A model generated the notes under the pieces. It did no database searches. It saw only the letters and a program-made list of their open reading frames with translations, and was not told the origin of the DNA. Shown piece by piece: positions 33,638-43,763 of a stretch of DNA of 64,000 bases (position 1 is its first letter; the number at the start of each line of letters is the position of its first letter). The stretch is from Flavobacterium sp. N502540. Lineage in GTDB: Bacteria; Bacteroidota; Bacteroidia; Flavobacteriales; Flavobacteriaceae. The position numbers were made by a program, and so were the translations under genes. The DNA is taken from assembly GCF_025947365.1 (NCBI RefSeq), contig NZ_CP110012.1, forward strand, positions 2,852,001-2,916,000, read 5' to 3'.

Positions 33638-36600
33638 ATGAAATTAAAATTTAAATGGATTTTTACGCTGGTTGTGGCGTTATCTATGCAGTTTTCTTTT
33701 GCTCAGGAGAGAACTGTAACCGGAAAGGTCTCTGATAAAACAGGGGTAATTCCGGGAGTAAATGTTCTTGTGAAGGGGTCTAAGGCCAGTACTCAAACTG
33801 ATTTTGACGGAAGTTATTCTGTTAAAGCAAAAACTGGTGATGTGTTAATCTTTTCATATGTTGGTATGAATAATAAACAAGTAACTGTTGGTTCTTCAAA
33901 CTCATTAAATGTAGTGCTGGAATCAGAAGCACAATTAATGAACGAGGTCGTAGTTGTTGGTTACGGTGTACAAAAGAGAAAGGAAGTAACTGGTTCGATC
34001 TCTAAAATACAAGGAGCGGACATCGCTAATTTAGTAACTCCAAGTTTTGAAGGAGTTTTGGCTGGTAGAGCAGCTGGGGTTCAGGTTTTAACGAACACCG
34101 GTATTATTGGTGTTGCTCCAAAAATCAGAGTTAGAGGAGTATCTACGATCTCTGGACTTACAGAACCATTGGTTGTGGTTGACGGAATGCCAATTGTAAC
34201 AGGAGACGTTGGTGGTTTAGCAGCTGCTAATGGTTTAGGAGATATTAATCCTGCTGATATTGAGTCTTTTGAGGTTTTGAAAGATGGTGCGGCAACAGCA
34301 ATTTATGGATCTCGTGCTGCAAATGGAGTTATTTTGATTACTACAAAAAGTGGTAAAAAAGGAGCTCTAAAGGTTAATTTTAGTACTGTAATGGGTGTTG
34401 CTAGTGTTTATAAAAAATATGACGTTTTACAAACACCAGATTTTATAACTATATCTAATGAGAAAAGGGCTAATCTAGTTCCTGCTGTTGGTCCATGGGC
34501 TGCAGGTAATCAATATAATACTGACTGGCAAGGTGCTATATTTAGAAATGCACCACAATTAACTACTAATCTTTCGTTCAGTGGAGGTTCTGATAAAACT
34601 AAATATTTCTTGTCTCTAGGAGTAACAGATCAGGAAGGTATCAATCTTTCTAATGATATGAAAAGATACTCGATAAGAGCAAATATTGATCAGGATATCA
34701 ATAAATGGTTAAGTATTGGTACGAATTTAAATGTTGTTAGGACGGAATACAACGGTTTGTCTACTGCTACAAGTGCGCTTTCAGGGAATATTTTTAATGC
34801 AATCAGACAGTTGCCTAACACACCAATTTATGATGCAAGTAATCCAACAGGATATAATATGACTGCCGCGACTGTAGGTCAGTGGGATAACTTAGCTCCT
34901 GTAGGAGATAATATTACTAATATTGTTTATGTTTTAAAGGAAAATAAATTTACTTCAACAGTAAATAGAGTGTTAGCAAATGTTTTCGCAAACGCAAAAA
35001 TAACATCTGATTTATCTTATAGATTACAGGTTAGTGCTGATAACACTAATACAGGAGGATTTAGATATCAAAACCCAATCCAGGGAGACGGTCGTAATTC
35101 TAATGGAACTTTAGTAAATGATCATACAGAATATTTAAGATGGAACTGGCAAAATATCATTAATTACAAGAAGACATTTGCTGAAAATCATAATATAGGT
35201 ATAACAGCTGTGGCTGAATATCAAAAACAAAGATACCAGTACTTCTTCGGATCAGGGTCAAATTTACTAAGTGAATTTTATAATAAAAATTTAGTTACAA
35301 ATTCATATGCGACTAAAGATTCTGGAGGGTCAGTGACTGAAAATGGTATTATTTCTTATTTAGCTCGTGCAAATTATAACTACAAAGAGAAATATTTTAT
35401 TCAAGGATCTATTAGACGTGATGGTCTTTCTAAATTTGGAAAAGACACAAGATACAATAACTTTCCTGGTGTATCTGCTGGTTGGACAGTTTCTAAAGAA
35501 AACTTTATGCAACCAATTAGTAACACTTTATCTGAGTTTAAATTAAGAGCTTCTTACTCAGAGGTTGGAAATACAGATATCTTAGGTGGTTCAAATTATC
35601 CAAGTAAAGGGCTTACTATCAGTTCTCCTTATGGGACTTTAAATGGAATAGGATACTCTCAATTTGGTAATGATTTACTTCAATGGGAAACCAGTGCTAA
35701 AACTGATTTTGGAATTGACTTAGGTTTCTTTAACAATAGATTAAACTTAACATTTGACTATTACAAGAATGATATTAATGGAATTGTGTTAGCTGCGCCG
35801 GTTTCACCTTCTTTAGGTATTCCTTTTAATACAATTAATTCAAATATCGGAAGCATGTTAAGTGATGGATATGAGTTCTCTGCAAATTTTAAAGCAGTTA
35901 ATAATGCAAATTTCACATGGGATGTGTCTGCTAACTTAACATTGGCTAAAAATAAAGTAACTGGTTTATATGGAGGTCAGGATATTGTAGGGGGTACTTC
36001 TTCTGATACTAATATTTCTCCAAACCTTATCTTAAGACAAGGAGAATCTTTGAATTCTTTATATGGTTACCAATATTATGGTGTAAATAAAGCAAATGGA
36101 AACCCAGTATATTATAAAGCTGATGGTACAATGGTACAAACGAAATTACCAGGACAAACTTTTGCGGTGTATGACCCAGCTAATCCAGCTGATGTTTCAA
36201 AAACAGGAACCCTTACAACTTCTGATAAAGTAATTTTAGGAAATACATTACCTACTTATTATGGATCATTTACTTCTAATATGACTTATAAAAACTTAGA
36301 TTTCGGATTTATGTTCAGATTTAGTGGAGGTAATAAAATTTTCAACTACACAAGAAGAGAGTTAATGAATCAAAACTTTAACAATAATGGAACAGAGATT
36401 TTAGGAAGATGGCAAAGTGTTGATAATCCTGGTGACGGATGGACACCTAGATTATATGCTGGAGCTAATAATGGTGTTAACTTTTCAGGAAATGCAACTT
36501 CGCGTTTTGTTGAAAACGGAGATTTTATATCACTTGACAATATTAGTTTAGGGTATTCTTTGTCAAAATCATTATTGGATAAAATTAAGGTAGATAGCTT

Positions 36601-36742
36601 CAGACTTTTTGTTCAGGCTCAAAATGTTTGGTTAATTAGTGATTACAAAGGAATTAATCCTGAGATGGAAACAAATGGTGTAGATATTAATACGACACCT
36701 CGTTCCAAAGTGATATCAATGGGGATTAATGTAAGTTTATAA
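33638..36742 (+). CDS. SusC/RagA family TonB-linked outer membrane protein
   Basis: The 1034-residue protein has a signal peptide (MKLKFKWIFTLV, ending near FSFAQ), a carboxypeptidase-regulatory-like domain (TVTGKVSDKTGVIPGVNVLVKG), the SusC hallmark NEVVVVGYGVQKRKEVTGSI near residue 100, and a plug with VRGVSTISGL and DGAATAIYGSRAANGVILITT. A barrel of about 800 residues follows. It forms the import channel that pairs with SusD, encoded 6 bases downstream. Imported substrate is probably an oligosaccharide or peptide. No glycan-degrading enzyme or regulator lies nearby to identify it. Confidence 0.95.
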   Translation: MKLKFKWIFTLVVALSMQFSFAQERTVTGKVSDKTGVIPGVNVLVKGSKASTQTDFDGSYSVKAKTGDVLIFSYVGMNNKQVTVGSSNSLNVVLESEAQLMNEVVVVGYGVQKRKEVTGSISKIQGADIANLVTPSFEGVLAGRAAGVQVLTNTGIIGVAPKIRVRGVSTISGLTEPLVVVDGMPIVTGDVGGLAAANGLGDINPADIESFEVLKDGAATAIYGSRAANGVILITTKSGKKGALKVNFSTVMGVASVYKKYDVLQTPDFITISNEKRANLVPAVGPWAAGNQYNTDWQGAIFRNAPQLTTNLSFSGGSDKTKYFLSLGVTDQEGINLSNDMKRYSIRANIDQDINKWLSIGTNLNVVRTEYNGLSTATSALSGNIFNAIRQLPNTPIYDASNPTGYNMTAATVGQWDNLAPVGDNITNIVYVLKENKFTSTVNRVLANVFANAKITSDLSYRLQVSADNTNTGGFRYQNPIQGDGRNSNGTLVNDHTEYLRWNWQNIINYKKTFAENHNIGITAVAEYQKQRYQYFFGSGSNLLSEFYNKNLVTNSYATKDSGGSVTENGIISYLARANYNYKEKYFIQGSIRRDGLSKFGKDTRYNNFPGVSAGWTVSKENFMQPISNTLSEFKLRASYSEVGNTDILGGSNYPSKGLTISSPYGTLNGIGYSQFGNDLLQWETSAKTDFGIDLGFFNNRLNLTFDYYKNDINGIVLAAPVSPSLGIPFNTINSNIGSMLSDGYEFSANFKAVNNANFTWDVSANLTLAKNKVTGLYGGQDIVGGTSSDTNISPNLILRQGESLNSLYGYQYYGVNKANGNPVYYKADGTMVQTKLPGQTFAVYDPANPADVSKTGTLTTSDKVILGNTLPTYYGSFTSNMTYKNLDFGFMFRFSGGNKIFNYTRRELMNQNFNNNGTEILGRWQSVDNPGDGWTPRLYAGANNGVNFSGNATSRFVENGDFISLDNISLGYSLSKSLLDKIKVDSFRLFVQAQNVWLISDYKGINPEMETNGVDINTTPRSKVISMGINVSL

Positions 36743-36747
36743 AAAAT

Positions 36748-38319
36748 ATGAAAAATTTAGTAAAAATACTTCTTATTTCTGTCTTAGCATTCGGGATGAA
36801 TTCATGTACAGAAGAAAAAATATTGGACTTAGAGCCAATAAATAATATTGGTGAAGGTGACGCTTTTTCTACACCATCATTAATTGAAGCTTATATGAAC
36901 GGTGTATATAATGCTGCTTCTATTGGTACGTATAATAGTGGAACTTCAAATGGAGGTAGAGGTTATATTTGGGGGGCAGCTTTTGTTGAGCAGGGAGATG
37001 TTAGAGGAGAGGATTTAGTTAATACGGCTACTTTCTACGAGTTAACATACAAAGCTCAAATTGATGCTGTATCACCAAATGCAGTGTACTATTGGGTTGA
37101 TGGTTATAGATTAATCAACAGATGTAATTTAATGATAGAAGGTGTTACTGGTGCTGTTGCGAAAGGGATAATCACTAAAGCTGTTGGAGATGATTATATT
37201 GGTCAGGCTAAGTTTTTAAGAGCAATTACTCATCTTGAGTTACTGACATTCTTTGCAAAACCTTACAACTTTACGTCGGGAGCTACTCATCCAGGAGTAA
37301 TTTACAGAGAAGTTGGTGTGAACACTCAATCAGAAATTAGTTCGGAAATAGGTAAGCCTAGAAATTCAGTTGCAGAATGTTATACAAAAATTATAGCAGA
37401 TTTAAATGATGCTGAAGCTCTAATCACAACTGGTAATGGTACTACACTTGCAGGAAGAAATATTGCGAAAGCATCTAAATGGTCAGCAATTGCTTTTAAA
37501 ACCAGGCTTTATTTACAAAAAAGAGATTGGGCAAATGTTATCACTGAAGGGACTAAATTAAATGGGGTATTTAGTTTGACTGCAACGCCAAGTGCGCCAT
37601 TTGCTTCAACGGCCGCTAATTTAAATAACTCAGAGTCTATTCTGTCAATGCAGCATTCACCTACTTCGAACCCTAATACAAATGCAGCTTTAGCTAGTAT
37701 CTTTAAATCTAGAACTTTGGTGGCAATTAGCCCAATTATTTGGAGAGATCCAAATTGGAAAGTAAATGATAAAAGAAGAGAAGAAGGTGTAATGGTAGTT
37801 ACTGTTAATGGTAGAAAATATACTAACAAGTATAAAGATATTACAGATTTAACAGATGCAGCTCCTGTAATTAGATATGCTGAAGTTGTACTAAATATGG
37901 CTGAAGCTCAAGCTCGTTTGTCTGCAGCAAATTTGCCTGCTGCTATAACATTATTAAATTCTGTGAGAGATAGATCTTTAGCTTCACCGACAACAGAAAG
38001 ATATACATCTGTAACTCTTCCTACACAAGTAGACGTTGTAAAAGCTATTTTAGCAGAAAGAAGAATTGAATTCTTAGCTGAAGGACGCAGATGGACTGAT
38101 ATTCACAGATTGCAAGGAGATGATTTAGCACCTATTGCTGGTATTCCTGCAAAATATGATAACATTCCTCCAGTTCCTGCTGATTATGCATTAGGGACTC
38201 CATACACAGGTTCTCGCCCAATCGAAGCTATACCATATACTGATAGACGATTCTTATGGCCAATACCACAAATTGAAACAAATACCAACCCAGGACTTGA
38301 ACAAAATACAGGTTGGTAG
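36748..38319 (+). CDS. SusD/RagB family substrate-binding lipoprotein
   Basis: The 523-residue outer-surface lipoprotein (signal ISVLAFGMNSC, Cys 20) forms a lid over the SusC channel. The family features are visible: an N-terminal EEKILDLEPIN stretch, helical TPR-like region (GQAKFLRAITHLELLTFFAKPYN, in pieces, about 150-175) and the C-terminal RYAEVVLNMAEAQARL and RRIEFLAEGRRWTDIHRL. It starts 6 bases after the SusC stop, and the strong terminator at 38351 ends the unit. The substrate is unknown. Confidence 0.95.
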   Translation: MKNLVKILLISVLAFGMNSCTEEKILDLEPINNIGEGDAFSTPSLIEAYMNGVYNAASIGTYNSGTSNGGRGYIWGAAFVEQGDVRGEDLVNTATFYELTYKAQIDAVSPNAVYYWVDGYRLINRCNLMIEGVTGAVAKGIITKAVGDDYIGQAKFLRAITHLELLTFFAKPYNFTSGATHPGVIYREVGVNTQSEISSEIGKPRNSVAECYTKIIADLNDAEALITTGNGTTLAGRNIAKASKWSAIAFKTRLYLQKRDWANVITEGTKLNGVFSLTATPSAPFASTAANLNNSESILSMQHSPTSNPNTNAALASIFKSRTLVAISPIIWRDPNWKVNDKRREEGVMVVTVNGRKYTNKYKDITDLTDAAPVIRYAEVVLNMAEAQARLSAANLPAAITLLNSVRDRSLASPTTERYTSVTLPTQVDVVKAILAERRIEFLAEGRRWTDIHRLQGDDLAPIAGIPAKYDNIPPVPADYALGTPYTGSRPIEAIPYTDRRFLWPIPQIETNTNPGLEQNTGW

Positions 38320-38350
38320 AATTAAGATAAATATTTTGATTTTTTTTGAA

Positions 38351-38386
38351 AGCCCCCAATCATTTTTTTGATTGGGGGTTTTTGTT
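38351..38386 (+). terminator. Terminator of the SusC/SusD unit
   Basis: CCCCCAATCA pairs perfectly with TGATTGGGGG (10 bp) around a T-rich loop, and is followed by TTTTTG and further T runs. Confidence 0.92.
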
Positions 38387-38426
38387 TTAACAATTTGGTT
38401 TGAAAAATAATCCGGATAACAATGAT

Positions 38427-38460
38427 TTGTTTTTTTATACGTTTTTATCTTTTACCTTTG
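38427..38460 (+). promoter_or_regulatory. Promoter of the Porin_10 gene
   Basis: TTG (38427-38429), 23 bases, TACCTTTG (38453-38460), a full Flavobacterium pattern match. The start codon follows 43 bases later. Confidence 0.6.
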
Positions 38461-38502
38461 TCTGATAAATTTTATCCAAATAATTACCTATAAAACAATC
38501 AA

Positions 38503-40473
38503 ATGAGAATATTCATTTTTCTATATCTTTTAGTTGTACCAACTTTAATCTTTTCTCAGGAAAAAACTACTTCTAAAAATAGTTTAGACATGAATACTAA
38601 ATATTCAAGTATAACGGATACAGTAAAAAAGAAAAAAGCTAAGATCGCCACCATAGATCAATATCAAATTATCACATTGGAACACGATACGACATATGTA
38701 GATACTTCGTTAACTTTAAAAAGTGCTTACAGACAAAATCACCTTAGAAAAGACGATTTCGGACTTTTGGCCTTCTCCAATATTGGGCAAACATTTAATA
38801 CATTACAGTACAGTCTGACCAGTTTTTCTCCTTATCCTGAAATTGGCTTTAGTGGTAAACATTTTAATTATATGCAAGCCGATCAGATTAATTATTATTC
38901 GGCAGCCACACCTTTGACAGAATTGTTCTTTAATACTACCATTAATAAAGGACAAAACGTAGACTCCTTTATCACTTTAAACACCTCAAAAAATCTCAAT
39001 TTTTCGATTGCTTATAAAGGGTTGCGTTCAGAAGGAGATTATATTAATCAGCTGGTAAGTGCCGGAAATTTTAGGTTTACAACGAGTTACGCTACAACGG
39101 ATAAAAGATATGCTATAAATGCACACTATACGTATCAGGATATTTCTAATGAAGAGAATGGCGGGATTACTACACCTACAGATTTTGAAAGTGATAACAA
39201 GGATTATAAAAACCGTCAGCGATTACAAGTGTATCTTACTGATGCAAAATCCTTTTTAAAAGGAAGACGCCTGTTTTTTGATCATGCGTTCAGAGTAAAC
39301 CCCAAGAATGGGAACAACAATTTATATGTAACACATCAGTTTAACTACGAAAATAAACTTTTTGAATATAATCAGGCAACACTAGGTTCAAACATTGGTA
39401 ATGGGACGGCGTTTCAACGCTTTGGAGATTCGTATGTTACAAGTGGTATTAACGATAAAACGAAATACGAAAGACTCTATAATAAGGCTGGACTTGCTTA
39501 CGAAAACTCCCTTTTAGGAAAGTTTAATTTTTTTGTAGACGATTACCGATCCAATTACGAGTACGGGAGAATTATTATTAGGAAAGACAAAACGGTTGTA
39601 CCGGATAATTTATTTGTACAAATTAATAATTTCGGAGGTCAGTACGAATACCAAAAGAATAAATGGAACGGTCGTTTTTTATATTCAAGATCGATTACAA
39701 ATCAGTCGCTTTCTAACTTAGATGCGAAACTGAGATACGATCTGAATGATAAAATTCAGTTTGATTTCAGATATCGTAACATCAATAAATTGCCAAACAA
39801 CAACTTTAATTTATACCAAAGCAGTTACACCGAGTACAACTGGTCGAATAATTTTAAAAATGAAAAAATTAACTCGCTTAGTGCCAATGTTTCTACACCT
39901 TGGTTAAATGCAGAAGTTCAGTATACCGTTTTAAATGATCATCTTTATTTTAGAGATAAATCTACTGATGCTCAGGCAGCGGCACATATTCAAATTATTG
40001 AACCGGCTCAATACGGGAATGCAATTAATTATCTGGAAATTAAAGCAAGCCGTGAGTTTAAATTTGGTCGATTTGCTTTAGACAACACACTTTTGTATCA
40101 AAAGGTAAGTCAGTCAGATTTGATTCTTAATGTACCTGATTTTGTGACCAGAAACACCTTCTATTATTCCGGTTACTTTTTTAAGAAAGCATTGTACATG
40201 CAATCTGGAGTTGTATTCAATTATTTTACAAAGTATTACGGAAATGACTATAATCCGGTTGTAGGAGAGTTTTTTGTTCAGAATAATAAAAAGATTGGCG
40301 GTTATCCGTTATTCGATCTTTTTCTGAACGCCAGAATTCGTCAGACCCGCTTTTATTTTAAAGCAGAACACATAAACGCTTTATTCTCAAAAAGCGATTA
40401 TTATTCAGCACCTAATAATCCCTATCGTGATTTTGTAATCCGATTTGGTTTGGTTTGGAATTTCTTCCAATAA
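38503..40473 (+). CDS. Putative porin (Porin_10 family)
   Basis: The 656-residue protein has a signal peptide (FLYLLVVPTLIFSQ) and then a beta-rich chain with many Tyr, Phe and Asn residues and alternating strands. It contains FGLLAFSNIGQTFNTLQYSL and SPYPEIGFSGKHFNYMQADQ, typical of the Bacteroidota 'putative porin' family. It ends with an aromatic residue (LVWNFFQ), as outer-membrane barrels do. No substrate is evident. It has its own promoter, and the next gene starts 50 bases after its stop. Confidence 0.85.
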   Translation: MRIFIFLYLLVVPTLIFSQEKTTSKNSLDMNTKYSSITDTVKKKKAKIATIDQYQIITLEHDTTYVDTSLTLKSAYRQNHLRKDDFGLLAFSNIGQTFNTLQYSLTSFSPYPEIGFSGKHFNYMQADQINYYSAATPLTELFFNTTINKGQNVDSFITLNTSKNLNFSIAYKGLRSEGDYINQLVSAGNFRFTTSYATTDKRYAINAHYTYQDISNEENGGITTPTDFESDNKDYKNRQRLQVYLTDAKSFLKGRRLFFDHAFRVNPKNGNNNLYVTHQFNYENKLFEYNQATLGSNIGNGTAFQRFGDSYVTSGINDKTKYERLYNKAGLAYENSLLGKFNFFVDDYRSNYEYGRIIIRKDKTVVPDNLFVQINNFGGQYEYQKNKWNGRFLYSRSITNQSLSNLDAKLRYDLNDKIQFDFRYRNINKLPNNNFNLYQSSYTEYNWSNNFKNEKINSLSANVSTPWLNAEVQYTVLNDHLYFRDKSTDAQAAAHIQIIEPAQYGNAINYLEIKASREFKFGRFALDNTLLYQKVSQSDLILNVPDFVTRNTFYYSGYFFKKALYMQSGVVFNYFTKYYGNDYNPVVGEFFVQNNKKIGGYPLFDLFLNARIRQTRFYFKAEHINALFSKSDYYSAPNNPYRDFVIRFGLVWNFFQ

Positions 40474-40522
40474 GATTAGGCGCTTCATAGATTAAAAACC
40501 AAATATTAAAATTCAAATAGAA

Positions 40523-41884
40523 ATGGACTTTTCAAAAAACATTTTAGAAACAATAGGTAATACACCATTGGTAAAACTCAACAAAATTGTTGCTGAAATA
40601 GATGCACTGGTATTGGCAAAAGTCGAAACATTTAATCCCGGAAATTCTGTTAAAGACAGAATGGCTGTGAAAATGATTGAAGATGCAGAGGCAGATGGCC
40701 GATTAAAACCGGGAGGAACTATTATTGAAGGGACTTCAGGAAATACGGGAATGGGATTAGCACTTGTAGCGATTATTAAAGGTTACAAATTGATCTGTGT
40801 AATGTCTGACAAACAGTCGAAAGAAAAAATGGATATCTTACGTGCAGTAGGAGCTAAGGTGGTAGTTTGTCCTACCGATGTTGAGCCTACCGATCCACGT
40901 TCTTACTACTCGGTTTCAAAACGTCTGGCTAGTGAAACGCCAAATTCATGGTATGTAAATCAATACGATAACATGTCTAATGCATTGGCACATTATGAGC
41001 AAACCGGACCGGAAATCTGGAAACAGACAGAGGGAAAGATTACTCATTTTGTAGTGGGAGTAGGAACAGGGGGAACTATTTCGGGAGTTGGAAAATATTT
41101 AAAAGAACAAAATCCAAATATTAAGATCTGGGGAATTGATACCTATGGTTCTGTTTTTAAAAAATACCATGAAACCGGAATTTTCGACGAAAATGAAATC
41201 TATTCTTATATCACAGAAGGAATTGGGGAAGATATTTTACCTAAAAATGTCGACTTCTCTTTAATTGACGGATTCACCAAAGTAACAGACAAAGATGCGG
41301 CAGTTTACACCAGAAAAATTGCTTTAGAAGAAGCTATTTTTGTTGGGAATTCGGCAGGAGCTTGTATAAAAGGGTTGTTACAGTTAAAAGAGCATTTCAA
41401 ACCGGATGACGTTGTAGTAGTGCTATTTCATGACTCAGGAAGCCGTTATGTAGGTAAAATGTTTAATGACGACTGGATGCGCGAACGTGGTTTTCTGGAA
41501 GAAAATGTAACAAAAGCAGAAGACGTTATTAAAGATCATATCGATAAACAATTAATTGTCGTTCGTACCGAAGAATTAGTTTCTCATGCAATCGAACGTA
41601 TGCGTAAGTATAAAATTTCGCAAATTCCGGTTGTAGATATCAATGGATTTGTTGGTTCTGTTGACGAAACGGATTTATTCAGAAGTTACGTTGCTGATAA
41701 AAACGTTGCCGAAAAACCGATTAAAGAAGTAATGGGTAAACCATTTCCAATCGTAAAATTAGGAACTCCAATTGAAGAAGTTTCTAAGCTGTTTACAAAA
41801 GAAAATGATGCCGTTTTAGTAGATCTTGGAAACGGAAGTCATCATATTATTACAAAATATGATATCATCGGGTCAATAAAATAA
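40523..41884 (+). CDS. Cystathionine beta-synthase-like PLP enzyme with CBS domains
   Basis: The 453-residue protein has a fold-type II PLP domain (1-320) with the cofactor lysine K44 in NPGNSVKDRMA, substrate loop EGTSGNTGMGLA and phosphate loop GVGTGGTISGVG. A C-terminal pair of CBS domains (about 335-453; MRKYKISQIPVVDINGFVGSV) may bind nucleotides or S-adenosylmethionine. By architecture it is a cystathionine beta-synthase, making cystathionine from serine and homocysteine; a cysteine-synthase activity cannot be excluded. It is followed by a strong terminator. Confidence 0.88.
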   Translation: MDFSKNILETIGNTPLVKLNKIVAEIDALVLAKVETFNPGNSVKDRMAVKMIEDAEADGRLKPGGTIIEGTSGNTGMGLALVAIIKGYKLICVMSDKQSKEKMDILRAVGAKVVVCPTDVEPTDPRSYYSVSKRLASETPNSWYVNQYDNMSNALAHYEQTGPEIWKQTEGKITHFVVGVGTGGTISGVGKYLKEQNPNIKIWGIDTYGSVFKKYHETGIFDENEIYSYITEGIGEDILPKNVDFSLIDGFTKVTDKDAAVYTRKIALEEAIFVGNSAGACIKGLLQLKEHFKPDDVVVVLFHDSGSRYVGKMFNDDWMRERGFLEENVTKAEDVIKDHIDKQLIVVRTEELVSHAIERMRKYKISQIPVVDINGFVGSVDETDLFRSYVADKNVAEKPIKEVMGKPFPIVKLGTPIEEVSKLFTKENDAVLVDLGNGSHHIITKYDIIGSIK

Positions 41885-41904
41885 GATCCTTTTTATACAC
41901 TTTT

Positions 41905-41948
41905 AAATCCATAAATCTAGTTTTAAGCGACTAGATTTATGGATTTTT
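41905..41948 (+). terminator. Terminator after the CBS-like gene
   Basis: AAATCCATAAATCTAGT pairs perfectly with ACTAGATTTATGGATTT (17 bp) and is followed by TTTT, with an 8-nt loop. Confidence 0.9.
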
Positions 41949-42073
41949 TGTATAAATATAAATCAGGTTAATTTTTGTAGTATAGATTTTAAGCAGATGA
42001 AAAATAAATTTTGTAAGAATATTAGTAAAATTTATTAATTTAGGACTGTCTAATCATTGTATAAGCCTGAATT

Positions 42074-43342
42074 ATGAAAGAAGATTTTCTTCATTATCTG
42101 TGGAGATTCAAAAAGTTTGAAACTCTGGATCTTAGAACTACTCAAAATGAACCGCTCATCATTATTAAAACGGGTGATTATCTGGAACTTTCCGGGCCGG
42201 ATTTCTTTAATGCTCAAATTAAAATAGGAAATCAAAAATGGGCAGGTAATATCGAAATACATCTCAAGTCGTCAGATTGGTATGTACACGGTCACGAAAA
42301 GGATACCGCCTATGACAATGTAATTCTACACGTGGTCTGGGAACATGATACAGCAATTTTTAGAAAGAATAATACCGAGATCCCGGTTTTGGTTTTAAAA
42401 GAGTATACTTCTAAAGAAATACTCACTAATTATAATGCCCTTATAACACCAAAATCATGGATATTCTGCGAAAAAAGCATCACTGAAATTGAGGAGTTTG
42501 TTTTTAAAAACTGGCAGGAAAGATTATTCTTTGAGCGTTTAGAACGTAAAGCAACATTCATTTACGATTTGTTAGAGGAATATCAACAGGACTGGGAAGC
42601 GGTTTTATTTTCATTGTTTGCAAGGAATTTTGGATTGAATACCAATGGAAATTCTTTTCTGCAAATGGCAAAATCCCTTCCGTTTTCAATGGTTAGAAAG
42701 GAAAGCTTTGAAGTTGAAAATCTCGAAGCGTTGTTTTTTGGCACCATTGGGTTGTTAGACGCTGATAAAGAAGATGTGTATTTTGCCGACTTAAAAATTA
42801 GGTATTATTATCTGTTGAACAAATACCAGCTAAAAAAGCGCCATATAGATCCGATCCAGTTTTATAAGCATCGTCCGGATAATTTCCCCACCATTCGACT
42901 CTCGCAACTTGCTAATTTATATCAAAAACAAAACCTGTTTTCAAAAATAGTTGCTGTAAAATCAGTTGAAGAAGTGCGCCAACTGTTGATCGTGTCGGCA
43001 AATCCATATTGGCAGAACCATTATCAGTTTGATAAAGAAAGTTCCAGGAAACCAAAGGCTTTATCTGTCGCATTTATAGATTTACTCATTATAAATACGA
43101 TCATCCCGATTCAGTTCGCCTATGCGGCTGCAAGAGATGAATCAATTTCTGAGAAGTTAATTTCTTTTATGAATCAGGTAGTACCAGAAAGCAATGCGAT
43201 TATTAGTAAATTTGAGTTCTTTGGAATAAAAGCTAAAAATGCTTTTGAAACTCAAGCGCTTTTAGAACTTAAAAAAGAATATTGCAATCAGAAAGCCTGT
43301 TTAAGATGTGCATTGGGAGTTGAGCTGCTTAAGAATAATTAG
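42074..43342 (+). CDS. DUF2851 family protein
   Basis: The 422-residue soluble protein contains family motifs such as FDLRTTQ-like LDLRTTQNEPLIIIKTG, GPDFFNAQIKIGNQKWAGNIEIH, DTAYDNVILHVVWEHD and the C-terminal CLRCALG cysteine pair after QKAC. Some cysteines could bind metal. The D and E residues of the N-terminal part have been likened to restriction-type nucleases, but I would not infer activity. It is common in Bacteroidota and of unknown role. It stands alone, upstream of the PspC gene. Confidence 0.88.
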   Translation: MKEDFLHYLWRFKKFETLDLRTTQNEPLIIIKTGDYLELSGPDFFNAQIKIGNQKWAGNIEIHLKSSDWYVHGHEKDTAYDNVILHVVWEHDTAIFRKNNTEIPVLVLKEYTSKEILTNYNALITPKSWIFCEKSITEIEEFVFKNWQERLFFERLERKATFIYDLLEEYQQDWEAVLFSLFARNFGLNTNGNSFLQMAKSLPFSMVRKESFEVENLEALFFGTIGLLDADKEDVYFADLKIRYYYLLNKYQLKKRHIDPIQFYKHRPDNFPTIRLSQLANLYQKQNLFSKIVAVKSVEEVRQLLIVSANPYWQNHYQFDKESSRKPKALSVAFIDLLIINTIIPIQFAYAAARDESISEKLISFMNQVVPESNAIISKFEFFGIKAKNAFETQALLELKKEYCNQKACLRCALGVELLKNN

Positions 43343-43446
43343 AAAATTAGATAATGAGGTAATGTGATAATTTTTTATTTTAGGGAAATGCTCACTTCAA
43401 AAATCTACAATGTGTAATTAGAAAACGAGACAATGTGATAATTTTG

Positions 43447-43454
43447 TACTTTTG
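43447..43454 (+). promoter_or_regulatory. Putative -7 element of the PspC gene
   Basis: TACTTTTG matches TAnnTTTG and lies 43 bases before the start at 43498. It is inside a direct-repeat stretch (ATGTGATAATTTT and TCAAAAATCTACAAT each occur twice, 43358-43491). Confidence 0.4.
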
Positions 43455-43497
43455 TAGAAATAGACAAATCAAAAATCTACAATCAAAAATCAATAAA

Positions 43498-43725
43498 ATG
43501 TCGGCTATTTTAAAACTTAAATTCTTTTTTGAAAAATATGGTTTTCACGTATCTTCAAGATTAGCTGATAAACTTGGAATGCGCGTGACAAGTGTGAGGT
43601 TGTTTTTTATTTACATTTCATTTGTTACCGCCGGGCTTGGATTCGGAATTTACCTTACTCTGGCTTTTTGGATTCGTTTAAAAGATCTGATTCGCGCCAA
43701 ACGAACTTCAGTATTTGATTTATAA
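43498..43725 (+). CDS. PspC-like small membrane protein
   Basis: The 75-residue protein starts MSAILKLKFFFEKYGFHVSSRL; the longer frame from 43435 uses a GTG and adds an unlikely 21-residue tail, so I chose the ATG at 43498. It has the PspC pattern of an N-terminal SSRLADKLGMRVTSVRLFFIY stretch followed by one hydrophobic helix (FVTAGLGFGIYLTLAFWI). PspC proteins take part in membrane stress responses in enterobacteria; the role of the short Bacteroidota versions is unknown. A bidirectional terminator follows. Confidence 0.8.
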   Translation: MSAILKLKFFFEKYGFHVSSRLADKLGMRVTSVRLFFIYISFVTAGLGFGIYLTLAFWIRLKDLIRAKRTSVFDL

Positions 43726-43756
43726 AAAAAGCTCCAAATTTTATTTGGAGCTTTTT
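43725..43756. terminator. Bidirectional terminator
   Basis: AAAAAAGCTCCAAAT and ATTTGGAGCTTTTTT form a 15-bp stem with a short T loop between the convergent PspC and permease genes. Confidence 0.92.
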
Positions 43757-43763
43757 TAGTTTT

